Positions 1 through 10,729 of a stretch of 64,000 bases of DNA are shown piece by piece. The DNA comes from Coleophoma eucalyptorum (taxonomy: Eukaryota; Ascomycota; Leotiomycetes; Helotiales; Dermateaceae): assembly GCA_026120035.1 (NCBI GenBank), contig JALRME010000035.1, forward strand, positions 62,001 to 126,000, written 5' to 3'. Each line of letters opens with the position of its first letter. Positions within the stretch are counted from its first letter, which is position 1. The notes beneath the pieces were generated by a model. That model was not told where the DNA came from. It ran no database searches and saw only the letters and a program-made list of their open reading frames with translations. The position numbers and the translations under genes are program-made.

Positions 1-1635
1 TCCAATGCAATATCGGACCAACCTTCTTCAACTTCTTCGGGGTTGATCAAAAGGTCAAGAAATTGATTCTCCCATTCGAAAACGTCTTCCGGGTCATCTT
101 CAATTTCCTTAATTACACTCTGTGTCTTTGCCGAGAAGCTTGACCATCGGGAAACGCGTGATTCGTCTTGTACAGCACTACACCAGTCGTCTAGAGCTTC
201 CATCCTACGTCCCAAACGGAGGACGGCTTTGGTGATGTGTCCATCTTCCACATTTTGGCCAATACTCTGAAGTAATCCATTCACTTCCTCTTCGCGTATT
301 TCTTCTTTTGCTAGCTTTTTCTGGGTTGGGGTGCCTTCTAGGAATTTCCACTTAGTAAAAGGCTGTACCAGTGGTAATGTTTTATGCTTCACGGACATTC
401 GCCTGATGGACCGTTGTAGCACCCGAATATTTTCTAGCTCATAGGACTTTTCAAGCTCTTTCTGGGTATCAAACAAAGCCTTTTGGGCTTGGGTGCGCAT
501 GGGAGCCATACAAATGGCATCAGGTCTTGGGTTCGTGCCGAGTGTGCTCAGTACAGTAGAATCCCAGTGAAACTTATGTCCACGACGCTTGCGACTGTTG
601 GTCTCAAAGCGTGAATAGCGGTTGGGCCGTTCAACAGGGTTAGGTGGCGGCATACCTCTAACTGGTCCATAGCCGCAGGATATATAATCAGTGCGTGGCA
701 CCGCTAAAGGCTCAGCTCCCCGGTCCTCTGTTGAGATTATAACTGCATCGATATTAGCATCGCGCAGCCCCTCTAGAATGTCCCATTCGTCTACATCAAG
801 CAGTTGGTGAATTCTTGGCAAGAGAATAATTAGTGGATTGCTGGTCTTCGCAGTAGCTTTCTGGAGAAGATCTCTTCTTCGCTTGATGTTGGGGGAAGAT
901 AGAAGGGTAAAGAACATCATGCGCGCGGAAGCTGACTCCTATATAAATAGCTATTAGGCGGGAAGAAATTTTCTGTATTAACTGGGACCTTGCCTTTGTG
1001 TCCTTGTTAAAGGTGTCGTCAGAACTATCATCGTCATCTTCTCCATAGTAATCACGAGTATAGGTATCCAGAGGATCTTCTGTTCCAGCTTTCGGTACCA
1101 AGCCCGTGAAGTGCTCTAAAAGATCAATGAAATCCTCTACGCCCAACGTGATAAGATCGGCTCCAGCATCTTGCGCAAAGTGCTCCACGATCGTGCTGAG
1201 GAACTGAATCCCTCCTTTCGTTCGGCCCTGGTCAGGGAAGCGGAGGTGAACAGCATCATTCCTGAAGAATTTTGTGTCTTTTAATTCACTAGAATCCAGT
1301 ACATTTGCACCGCCGGTAAGAATGTCCAGCAGCGGCTCATATACGGCTGCTGAAACTTCATAAATCTCTGGTAGAGGGGTATCTGCTTCTTTTCCCTTGT
1401 CAAAACTGGTAGACACGTCTTCTCGGATAACCAAGGGGATCTTAGTTGCTCCCAATTCCTCTGCGGTTTTTACACAGTTCTCGAGGAACCACTGAGGAAT
1501 TCGGGGTGCGAAGTCTTCAATGCTGTGGGAGGAGACAACCGGCTGGTCAGGCTTCTGTGTCGCTTTTCGGGGACGCGGGACCCTCGCTCTAGTCCGACGT
1601 AGTCCCCCACATCTTGTGGGATACACTGGGCACAT
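1..1635 (-). CDS. Msp1-like AAA ATPase, N-terminal half, cut by window edge
   Basis: The product looks like the N-terminal extension of a fungal mitochondrial-type AAA protein. The start at 1635 gives an Arg-rich N terminus that could be a targeting peptide. Then come a stretch ending in an acidic run (YGEDDDDSSDD), a region with SRLIAIYIGV, and, in another frame, LLPRIHQLLDVDEWDIL and a long charged linker. The last residues visible (EEGWSDIALE) resemble the segment just before the AAA core in Msp1/ATAD1-type proteins, so Walker A and B should lie beyond the left edge. The reading frame changes between about 950 and 860. I found no canonical intron with the right phase there, so this is either an unusual intron or a one-base frameshift. 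Below that point the frame is open to base 1. The AAA family is inferred from the flanking pattern, not from a visible ATPase core. Confidence 0.6.
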
Positions 1636-3107
1636 CTTGCTTTGTGATCTGTTGTAATCTGGCGATTTCCACCAATTATTATATAACCTCTCGAAGGCTA
1701 TACAGCTCGGGTCTATCTAGAATAGACAACATAAAACCAGAAAACTGATAAAGGTGATGAGAACCAGAATCTCTAGATGGGCTAGATATCAAGACTTTTC
1801 CATAGGATCGTTTGATGTTCACGATATTATAATCAGGAAGAAAATAGGAGATGAGGCTACCTACCTTACATATAAGGAGATAGTGAGGCTCGCACAATAC
1901 AATGGAAGCTGGGCAAATTGTGAGGCTGGTGCTTATTCGTACTTCAGCCGGGCGACTATGCATATCCCTAGCTAGGTTCCATGCCGATGAGCCAATGGAT
2001 TATTTACACGAAGAAAGAGAAGAAACGTAAAGGGTGCATCAAAATTTAACATAGCCAAAGAGTTAAATATAGTGATAAGGACACCAAATCGGTTTTCCTA
2101 GACTATAGCACGGCCTCTATGAGTTCTACTAAGTGATGTGGGATTACTTCAAAGAACCTTAATCATCAGTAATTCATGTGACCTTGAGTCACATGATAAT
2201 TTAGTCCAAATTGGCACTAGCTTACTCAGGGTCTTTTGCCGTTCAAACGGTTTTGTTTTTGACTTGTATCTAGCTAGAAATTAAACGTCATATAGCTGTC
2301 TATGTAATGTTAACTTCCGTCAACTGTCTTTCGGGGCTTAGAGGGAAGCGGACGATGTCATTCCCATACTTTGCTTTTTGTCGCTCGATTATGTAATCCA
2401 CGGGCTGGACCGTATCGCGTCGCCTTACCAGTAGTCCGAGTTTTACAGTCGTAGTGCAGAAGCCATCGGCTTACTCCTCAATGCTCGTGAGTATCCTCCA
2501 CTCAGGTAGACTCACAGGTCCTTGGCACAACGTCCACTACACTCCCTCCCGAGACGCGATGGCTTGGAGAAATGAAGAATGGCAGAATTCAGACCATCGA
2601 AAAGCGTTTGGACGGAAGCTACGGACCATTCCAAGGCAGGCACTTTCTTACAAAGCTTGAAACGGTTGATGTTGATAAAGCGTGCCTTTTACTGTATAAG
2701 CCGACAGGATAGACTTTTGGCACCCACGCCTCTGACGTCGTTGGATTCTAGGCCACGTCGACCGCTGCCAGTTCGTCCAAGCTCCCTCTAGAGCGCGGAG
2801 ACGCTCAATATAATGGCGTCGGGGAGTTAACAGGCCCTTGTCGCCTGCTCTACAACTGGCCGCATGTGGGTAGCGATGCTGGCAGAGGGCTGCTGTGATT
2901 GGTGCTCAGTCGGCGTTAGAGCACGTTTACGCAGCCCTTGGCCGCCCAGTTGATGACTAATTTGCCGTCAAGTCCGAGATATCAACGAGAAGCTTAAAGG
3001 ACCACAATTTTATATTTTCCCCTTGCCCAGGGTTTTCTATTTGAAAGGTTGATCAATTCCCCGGTGGTCCATCCAAAGTCTACTGGCGATTAGCCTCTTC
3101 TCGAAAA
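1636..3107. other. intergenic region
   Basis: No convincing gene. The short open frames on both strands lack recognisable motifs, codon bias or plausible splice partners. The part from about 2700 to 3100 is more GC-rich and should contain the promoter of the SNG1-like gene. Confidence 0.5.
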
Positions 3108-4625
3108 ATGGCCTTTGAGCGGTGGTATCCCAAGGCGACTCAGAGTCGCTTCTCCGGACGCGATGCGACGGTTCGGGGCCCGCGACACAAGTTCTTGAAG
3201 GAAGCCGGAATCAATCTCATCTTGCTACAGATCCTCTTTCTAGGTTTGTTCTGTTATATTTTTGGGGCCCTGTTTCAACAGAGTATTCATAGCCACAAAT
3301 TCAACATCCTCTATGTAGACTATGATGGAGGTGTCATTGGATCTTCCATCCGATCTGCATATCAGACGATGAAGGGCAATACCTTCCCTAGTATTGTGGA
3401 AGGCACTACGACCGAATATCCCACTCCACACCATCTCAGAGAGGCAGTTTGTAGCACCCGATTCTGGTCCGCACTCTACACCTCTCCCGGTGCCTCTTCG
3501 CGGCTTGAGACCGCTTTGGCTGGCGGTGCTGCCGCTACCAACTACAATACATCCGACGTGATGGCCTTCATCTGGAACGAAGCTCGCTATTCCACCGTGC
3601 AAGACAGTTCAGTATCCGAAAACCTGAAATCGCTTGCATCGGCTGCTCGATTGCAATATATAGCCACGAATGGCACCGGCGCCATGGCAGTGCTGTCGCC
3701 CACCGACGCCGCCGCCATCTCTGTCTTTGCCAACCCCTGGGAGCTTACCGATATTGATATCCAGACCACCGCCCAAGGATCCCGCTTGATCTACAACACC
3801 CTCGTGATTATCCTGATTTTGATCCAGGAATTCTTCTACCTGGGTACCATTAATGGCCTCTACGTTCAATTTAAGATTTATCAACGCCTCTACCCACATC
3901 GCATCATCGCCTACCGGAACTTGCTATCCCTCACCTACACATTTATCGGATCTCTCTGTACCAGTGGTGCTATCTGGGCCTTCCGTTCAGACTGGCATGT
4001 GAATGGCACTCAATTTGTTGCGACCTGGGCTGTACTATGGCTTTTCGCGCACACTAATTTTCTCTGGCTCGACGTCTTCACCGTGTGGCTAGCGCCCAAA
4101 TATGTGCCGATGTCTCTCATTACCTGGGTGGTCTTCAACGTCACTTCCATCCTCGTCCCCTTCGAATTATCCCCCGGTTTCTATCGCTGGGCCTTTGCCA
4201 TGCCGGCCCACGAGGTCTACCAAGTCCTCATCGATATCTGGTCTCGCGGCTGCAATCCTCAACTCTACTACGCCCTGCCGATCTTGTTCTCGTTGGAGAT
4301 CCTGGGTCTCTTTCTGAGTGCAATGGGTGTATATCACCGATGCCACTATGCTACTCTGGCTGAGGAGAAACAGGCTCAGGCTCTGGCCGAGCGGGTTGAT
4401 GTCGGAATGGCATTTGAAGAAAGGCAAAAGAGGAAGCAGAAGGAAGAATCCAGTCATCTGGGGACAGCAGATGAAGATACGGAGGATGTGGAGACGATCA
4501 GGAGCGAGAGAGAGGAACTTGCCAAGGCGATCCAGGAGGAGGATGACGCGCTTCGTCGGGAGGAGACGCAATCTAGGCGGGCATGTAATTTTGGGCCGAC
4601 ATTTGATCTGGCATACGAGTCTTAA
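3108..4625 (+). CDS. SNG1-like DUF3533 membrane protein
   Basis: This single-exon gene encodes 505 residues of the SNG1/DUF3533 family, plasma-membrane proteins linked in yeast to nitrosoguanidine resistance and lipid or drug tolerance. One N-terminal membrane segment (about residues 34-58, LILLQILFLGLFCYIFGALF) is followed by a large non-cytosolic domain of about 170 residues with the family-like opening NILYVDYDGG. A block of about five or six hydrophobic segments follows (about residues 230-420), including FELSPGFYRWAFAMPAHE, typical of the C-terminal part of the family. The tail is strongly charged (Glu/Lys/Arg-rich) and probably coiled and cytosolic. Length and topology match the family. 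The ATG was chosen because the sequence before the first membrane helix is a normal short cytosolic leader. The substrate cannot be told from sequence. Confidence 0.85.
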   Translation: MAFERWYPKATQSRFSGRDATVRGPRHKFLKEAGINLILLQILFLGLFCYIFGALFQQSIHSHKFNILYVDYDGGVIGSSIRSAYQTMKGNTFPSIVEGTTTEYPTPHHLREAVCSTRFWSALYTSPGASSRLETALAGGAAATNYNTSDVMAFIWNEARYSTVQDSSVSENLKSLASAARLQYIATNGTGAMAVLSPTDAAAISVFANPWELTDIDIQTTAQGSRLIYNTLVIILILIQEFFYLGTINGLYVQFKIYQRLYPHRIIAYRNLLSLTYTFIGSLCTSGAIWAFRSDWHVNGTQFVATWAVLWLFAHTNFLWLDVFTVWLAPKYVPMSLITWVVFNVTSILVPFELSPGFYRWAFAMPAHEVYQVLIDIWSRGCNPQLYYALPILFSLEILGLFLSAMGVYHRCHYATLAEEKQAQALAERVDVGMAFEERQKRKQKEESSHLGTADEDTEDVETIRSEREELAKAIQEEDDALRREETQSRRACNFGPTFDLAYES

Positions 4626-4664
4626 TCGGCTACTTCTACTTTATTCTGTGTAGCTTTTATATAA

Positions 4665-4943
4665 TGGGAAAAGTCACTTTTAAGGGAGTTCTCTTTTGAA
4701 GGTTCCAAGAGAGGGCGAAATCGTTATTATAATATCTCAAATTCGTTTCTGCGTGGTGGGAAAAGTCGCTTTTAAGGGAGTTCTCTTTAAGGTTTAAAAA
4801 GAGGGTCAAATTGTGATTATGAAATCTCAAATTAGCACTTGCGTGGTGGGAAAGGTCGCTTTTAAGGGAGTTTTCTTTTGAAGGTTCAAAAGGGTGGGGG
4901 GGAGTCAAGGGGATCAAGTTACTATTATAACATCTCAAATTTC
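4665..4943. repeat. three imperfect tandem repeats, unit 90-97 bp
   Basis: Three head-to-tail copies start at 4665, 4757 and 4847. Each begins TGGGAAAAGTC(A/G)CTTTTAAG, continues GGGAGTT(C/T)TCTTT, and ends with an ATATCTCAAATT-like block; copies 1 and 2 then carry GCGTGG before the next unit. They lie directly 3' of the SNG1-like gene. The third copy has an insertion with a G run. No coding function is apparent. Confidence 0.85.
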
Positions 4944-6299
4944 GAAGCACCTTCTCAGAACCTTGTAGTACCAGGTGAAACATCTAAATGGCAACTGCAC
5001 ACCGTCGGCTGGTACTTTAGTACAGCAGATGGTCGTTCAGTTCAAGATTGTTGACACTTCAGGTCCAAAACGCATTTTGGAGTGGCACTACCAATATCAC
5101 TTCCTATCGACGAATGCACTGCTACCCCAGGCAAAGATTACCTAAATTTCCTGGGGATACAGATGGAATGGACGTGTAGGATAACACTACCTAGCACCGT
5201 GGACGAAGGAGAACAATAAACTAGCAGCGGGGAAGCGGGCCTTTTGATAGGAGAATTATAGCGCAGAGCCCTGATCAACTAACTGCCCGGTACATTTCCC
5301 ATCCACCTGAACTCCATACTCGACTGTGATTTCTATACCCATTGACAAAGATAAAAACAAAGCAATCCAGCACTGCCTGAAGAACTATAGATGTAGGCAG
5401 ACACAGAACGCTGTAAGGGCATGCTAATGAGAAAGGGATCCATGACGCGGCATCCGAAATAGCTTGTCCGGGGTTAGGAAGGGTGATCGTTTAGGCACCA
5501 GAGCAATTGGGGGCTACAGGAATCTACACTTGTGATTCGCAACCATGAAAGTCTATATAAACAAACGAACGGAAGTATGTATAGAACGAGCAGTGAAGTC
5601 CCTAGGGCTGACAGGAGTTTTGGTGAGCAAGCGCCTGCATCCTGCACGTACCCTGGCTTATCGGAGGGTTTGGAGGGTTTGAAACATCTGGGATAAGCCC
5701 GATTAGCTGGATGGGACGGTTTCAGACGCAGGAACTCGGCCCCTGAGATCATCTACAGTGCGTGCTCCTGTACGATATCGCTACCCTTGCTGCGCCGCAC
5801 TGCAGAGCCAAGAGCCTAGAAATTGCAATCGCGGAGTATGCTGTGAGCAGTTGCTGTTCTATCTCGGAAAGAGAAAGGTAGAATGCATCAACTTCATAGC
5901 ATTGTCCCGATTCTTTATTTCGCAATTCTCATTGATGGGCTGTTTAGGATACTATAAAATATTATATCTTCATACCTTCTCTAGTAAGGTTTTTTTTAAC
6001 ACATAAATCCTTCCTTCAGTGCCCGGAAATTGAGGGTTAGGAAGATGGTGTGTTAATCCCTACTTGATGGCAGTGCTCCCGCTCCGCCCCCTGCTCATCT
6101 TTTGCAGTGAGGCCTACTCAGTTACTGGTCGATCGGTGTGTATAACGGGTAGTCTCTGGGGAAAGTCATGTTAGTTAGCTATTTAGTGATCTCCTAATAA
6201 AAAAGCACGATGCCTATGCCTATACTCTTGCTCTTTAGTCTAATACCATATAGAACTCTTATTTATTTCGGTTGAATTTACTAGGAGTATTGCCAAATA
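4944..6299. other. intergenic region
   Basis: Nothing recognisable beyond short open frames without motifs. The last 300 bases are AT-rich and contain several TATA-like stretches that may serve the following HET gene. Confidence 0.45.
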
Positions 6300-6341
6300 A
6301 TGGCGTCCAGTATTGAACTCAGCTCTGTTCATACGTCCAAC

Positions 6342-6373
<32 letters not shown>

Positions 6374-8783
6374 GTCATCATCATCGTCTTCCACGGCCAA
6401 CTCGACCAAAAAGCCTCCTGAACTCTATGAATCGCTTTATAATGAGAAAACGCCTTGGACTAAGCCCATACGTATTTTCAAAATCCCGGCAGCATCTGAC
6501 GGGGAGGCGAAGGCCGGCAAGAATGATTCAATCATCGGCACGTTCAGCACTGCTTACTTGGATTCGGATCAGAAACCAGAGTTCGCCACGCTTTCATACG
6601 TCTGGGGGGATGATAGTGATAACCAACCCATACTCTGCGATGGCCACAGGGTCAAGGTGACAAAAAATTGCTGGTCTGCTCTAATCCACCTGCGAGAGCT
6701 CTTCGGGCGCGATCGTGACCTCGTTGTTTGGGTCGACGCGATCTGTGTCAACCAAAAGGACAAAGAGGAGAAGGCGCGCCAGATACCGCTGATGCGGGAC
6801 ATCTACTCGGGTGCTGCCAAGTCCTACATCTGGCTTGGCGAGGGAACTGGACGGCAGTCAAACAGAGCCATGGACTATTTGGCTAGGATCGGTCGTGGGT
6901 CCGCGGGGAGCCCTGGGCTATGGAGCCTGACGGGCGACTTTCTCTGGTACTTGGTGACTTTTCGAACTCGGCCGCACTTCACCGGTCTCGACCACATCTT
7001 AACTTCACAATGGGTTGGGCGACTATGGACCCTCCAGGAAGCGCTGCTTCCCGAAAACTCAGTAGTTGTCTGCGGAAAGAAATTCATCTCCTGGATTGAT
7101 ATGGTTTACGCCATCGAGTACATGGACTTCTGTCGCGGGAAGGGCCGTCTAAGCCTCACATTCCCTCCTTCGTTCCACGACTGGAGGCGACTCACTCTTC
7201 TCTGGCAAAACATGGATCGTTCCTCCACTGGCCAAGGACGAGTGCAGAATACTCTAGAGAACAACCCCACATGGTCAGCACGGCTTGAGTCGCATAGGGT
7301 TCTACTGCAGCGAGCATTGTTGCTTGCCAGTCACATGTTAACCTTATACGCCTGCCTACATTTGATTACTGGCTTCGTGATCCTCGGCATACTTCTTACA
7401 GGTGTTATTCCTGGGTTGTCAACTGTGGTACGAATAGCATTACCTCTTGGCTGGATCGCTCTATTCGGGATACCGTACGGCCTAGGCTTCACCAGCAACC
7501 ATATAATTGCTGTCATCGGCTCCAGCACCAAGCAATTCCGTTCTATTATCCCCTACAAGAATCATGAATCAGTTATGATTGAGGTGCAGTCCCGACACGT
7601 TTCGAAGCCGAAAGACAAATACAACGGCGTCCTTGGTGCTATAAAGACCGATCGTTCAGCCGAGAAGAGGCAGCCTAGGAGCTTGAGTGCCATCTACGAA
7701 GCATTTTCCGCAGATCTTCTTGAACATACCAGATCTCTGAATATCCTCCTTTTTGCATCCTCGAAACAGCCCAATCACTGTAAAGACTGCCCGAGCCTTT
7801 CCCCAAAGGTGACCCGCGAAGATTTGGAGTCTTGTTTGTCCTGCACGGAACTGGATAATTGTCCGTCGTGTACAGAAACAGAGAGGTGTTCATCCTGTGT
7901 CAATCTTAATGAATGTCCGTCCTGTAAGAAAGAGGGGATGTGTAGGATTTGTCACAAGCTGGAGTCGTGTACACTCTGCACGAAGCTGGAGAACTGTCCA
8001 TCATGGGCTGTTGACTGGCGGACAGCGAAACAGTCTTGGCTCAAATCTCTCTACTGGAGCGCTCGTTCTTTCAGTATGAGCAACGGATGGTCGTTCATCG
8101 TCGACTTGAATAAGTATGCCGGGGCGACCACCCTGTCAGAGTACTGGGAGGAGGTGGCGACAACCGAATTGACGTTATGGTCCAGGGATGATAAATTTTT
8201 AATGGTTCATATCCAAGACTTAGGCCGAATTAGTAGACCGGCCAAGAATAATTCCCAGGACATTGGTAGTCGACCAGAAGCTCAACTCGAGGACGGCATC
8301 GCTGCTTTCCGAACAGCGATCTGTAACGTCCCAACTGCTGAGAGGATAGAAAAGTTGACAGCCATAATTCGTTTTGCCGCAATTTGTTCTGAGAAGCCCG
8401 AGCCAAAGCCTAGTAAGAGCAGCTGGATTTCAATTATGGCTCAGGAGGGTGGGGACTCGGAATGCGCGTGGAGAGATATGAAGCGGTTCAGAAAATTCCC
8501 GTTTTCAGCACTGCCATCTAATCCATGGAAATTTCACGACTGGATGATGGACTTCCTCACATCCAATGATATGGATCTCATATGTTATAAGTCAGGATTT
8601 GGGGTCACGACATCCGAAGCCCAAGATGGCGATGTGTTGGCCCTGATCTGGGGAGTTTCGACGCCCATGGTGCTTCGACCAGAGAGGAAACAGTTTCGGG
8701 TGGTAGGGCCTGCTTTTTGCCCTGGGCTTATGGATGGCGAGCGTATGGATATGTTGAGCATGGTTCCGGTAGATTTGATATGA
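6300..8783 (+). CDS. HET-domain protein with Ser run, membrane segments and CxxC repeat
   Basis: This single-exon gene encodes 827 residues. After a polyserine tract (encoded by TCA repeats), the HET domain shows its three hallmark blocks: FATLSYVWGD (about residue 95), VVWVDAICVNQ (about 140) followed by KARQIPLMRDIYSGA, and RLWTLQEALL (about 240). HET domains trigger cell death after non-self recognition in filamentous fungi. The region around residues 340-405 contains two or three hydrophobic segments, so the protein may be membrane-anchored. At residues 512-565 there are six perfect 9-residue units of the form CxxCxxxxx (CLSCTELDN, CPSCTETER and so on), followed by CPSW. The C-terminal part includes GDVLALIWGVSTPMVLR, like the end of many HET proteins (GDxxxxLxG...PxxLR). 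The ATG was chosen because the frame is open from it and the HET spacing is normal. HET assignment is secure; the role of the Cys block is unknown. Confidence 0.9.
6345..6392 (+). repeat. TCA/TCG trinucleotide microsatellite
   Basis: About sixteen Ser codons in a row, mostly TCA, in the N-terminal coding part of the HET gene. The tract is likely to vary in length between strains. Confidence 0.9.
7833..7994 (+). repeat. six 27-bp coding repeats (CxxC nonapeptides)
   Basis: Six in-frame 27-bp units, each starting with a TGT Cys codon and with the second Cys three codons later. A partial seventh (CPSW) follows. The codons differ between units, so the pattern is kept at protein level and is not a fresh DNA duplication. 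Confidence 0.9.
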
Positions 8784-9385
8784 TTTAATGCTAGAGAATG
8801 CAGACTTCTCGATTAAGACTAAACGAACCTCGACTTTGATAAATACCTAAGTCCCCATTAATTCCCAGCAGAGGACAAATATCTCACGCACGGATCTCAC
8901 CTAGTAATAGAAGCACGTTTGAGGAAAACTTTGCCCAGTGCATTTGCCTTTGAGTCGTAGCGTGACAGCAGTAGCAGATGATGTCCAGTTCTTCAGCTAA
9001 GCATCTTTTCTTCGAATTGATCTTATGCTTGAGGTTTCTATGAGGCTATAAATAAATCAGAAAAATAATTTGTAAGTTAAGAGCTATAGAGATGAGTGAT
9101 TTTTAGAAGATACTTATCAGACTTATCGAAATCCTACTCTCGATTTATTATCTGCACGTCTTAAACCTATACTTACTTAGAAAAAGAGAAAATATACTAC
9201 TAATTCCGAAAGTTAATAATTTTAGAAAGATACTACTATTATATACGCTTTATACGTATATCTTTAAAAAGCGATAGGCAGTCTCAATAATAAATTCTGA
9301 TAGCCTAGCGAACGAGTTTAAGACTATTCAATGGAAACTGGTCGTAATGCAAAGCCATCGAGTTCCATTGCCTCTCCTTGTATAA
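8784..9385. other. AT-rich intergenic region
   Basis: Very AT-rich, especially 9040-9300. It could be the remains of an old repeat degraded by C-to-T change, but no protein similarity can be supported. Confidence 0.4.
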
Positions 9386-10432
9386 TTACATGCACATGTG
9401 CTTCTCTATCACATCTGTTAGTCCAATTTCGAAGACAATCAAGATAGATTCATGATTGTCCAGCATATAGGCGTCGGATTTTAACGTGAGTACAGTCTTC
9501 GATGAAGAATTTGTTGTCAGAGGTGGACCTGGCAGTGCCTCTTCTACAAATCCCTTTCTCAAGTTTTCGCTCCCTTGTACATTGTTGGGCTTGACCACAA
9601 AGGTTTAAGACTCCCGGGGAACTTCATCGGCAAAGTAGTATTTACGAAGTTTTGAGAGGAATGGCCCAATAGGATAAAGTTTCTGGATCGTTCCGCAATG
9701 ACTGATTTCTTCAATTTCATCCACGCATGAACCTTGTAATTTGAGAATCAGAGGTGGATTCTCTAAGTCCTCTAGCTCTAGATGAAATCCTTTCGATGAG
9801 TCAAACGGGTTAAAGTCTGCAACATGAGATTAACATATGCACCATAATTGCGAGGAAGGCTAGAGACTACTCTCTGTGTAGGAAAGAAGGGTCACGATGT
9901 GGACAAGAGCTTACCAGTATTTCCAAGCCTAGTTCCAATAGATTGATAATTGCTGTAATTGGGAACCTAGGATGGAAGGTTTGGGGTAGCCTCGCGATCA
10001 CTAGCGACTACATAAGAAAGAATCCTGAGATCGTTCAGTACGAAGGATGTACCACGTAGCATCACGGTACACCTCTGCTGAAGTTTTGGCACAGTCGGGA
10101 GTTAGAAGTCATGGTATTTCAAACTCTTCATCTCGGGGAAGGAGACTTAGGAAAGCAAATATTTTATCAGCAGCCATCCCGCAATCGAGTGAGCGAAATG
10201 TCGTGAAGATAGCGGTTGGCCGTCATATAGTCGGATTCTTCACGACACGGAGACCGAGATCATTATGCTTTTTGATGAGCATACGCAAGTCTTGTGCTTG
10301 TGAAACTGTTCCCAGAGGGTCCGAAAAATTTGGTACTCGCTCGTAGATTCCCCTGGATTGGTCTCTTTCCATTAACTTGGTCGCTAACCCAGAGTAAACA
10401 AAAGCCTTTGGAAATACTTGGAGCAGGCTCAC
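9386..10432 (-). pseudogene. decayed HET-domain gene
   Basis: Read on the minus strand, successive pieces match the order of a HET protein downstream of its N-terminal blocks. A segment ending in QAQDLRMLIKKHNDLGLRV comes first. Then KIFAFLSLLPRDEEF (the DKIYALLGL-type block), TPDCAKTSAEVYRDATWYI (the PDYxKxxxEVYxDxxxxI block), LPS-stop-VPNYSNY (normally LPSWVPDWS), and an exon after a clean AG acceptor with FNPFDSSKGFHLELED and LILKLQGSCVDEIEEI. Stops interrupt the frame after PTI, after FEIP, after LCSR and in place of the Trp of LPSW. The reading frame also shifts near the first stop. I infer a dead copy whose first HET blocks are missing or unrecognisable. The block at 9386-9598 after a further stop may be more of its C terminus. 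Confidence 0.65.
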
Positions 10433-10729
10433 GCCGCCAAAGACTCCATGGAGTGGTGACCCGTCTGCCAGACGTATATTGGTGAGAACCCGTATCGAGG
10501 TGGGAGTTGGGAGAGCCTTGTAAACGTACAGGAGAGGCTGTCAGGCAAGCGGCATCGATTTCGGAGTTGCTTCGTCCCTCACCCCAGCCATTTCCATCAA
10601 TGTCTGGTCTAATGATGGATTTTGGATTTGTGAAGTTGAACTTTTCTGATAGCCTAGCCTGATTCAAAAGAATGGAAACTGGTATGCGGCGAAGCTTCCG
10701 GGGATCATTTGTAACCAACGTTTTCTGCT

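Noticed and set aside
9040..9300. AT-rich degraded mobile element
   Set aside because: Composition alone suggests it. No terminal repeats or protein similarity could be seen.
10263..10718. 151-residue minus-strand frame
   Set aside because: It overlaps the decayed HET gene in another frame and lacks HET blocks. Its 5' part might be flanking sequence of that relic, but it cannot be shown.
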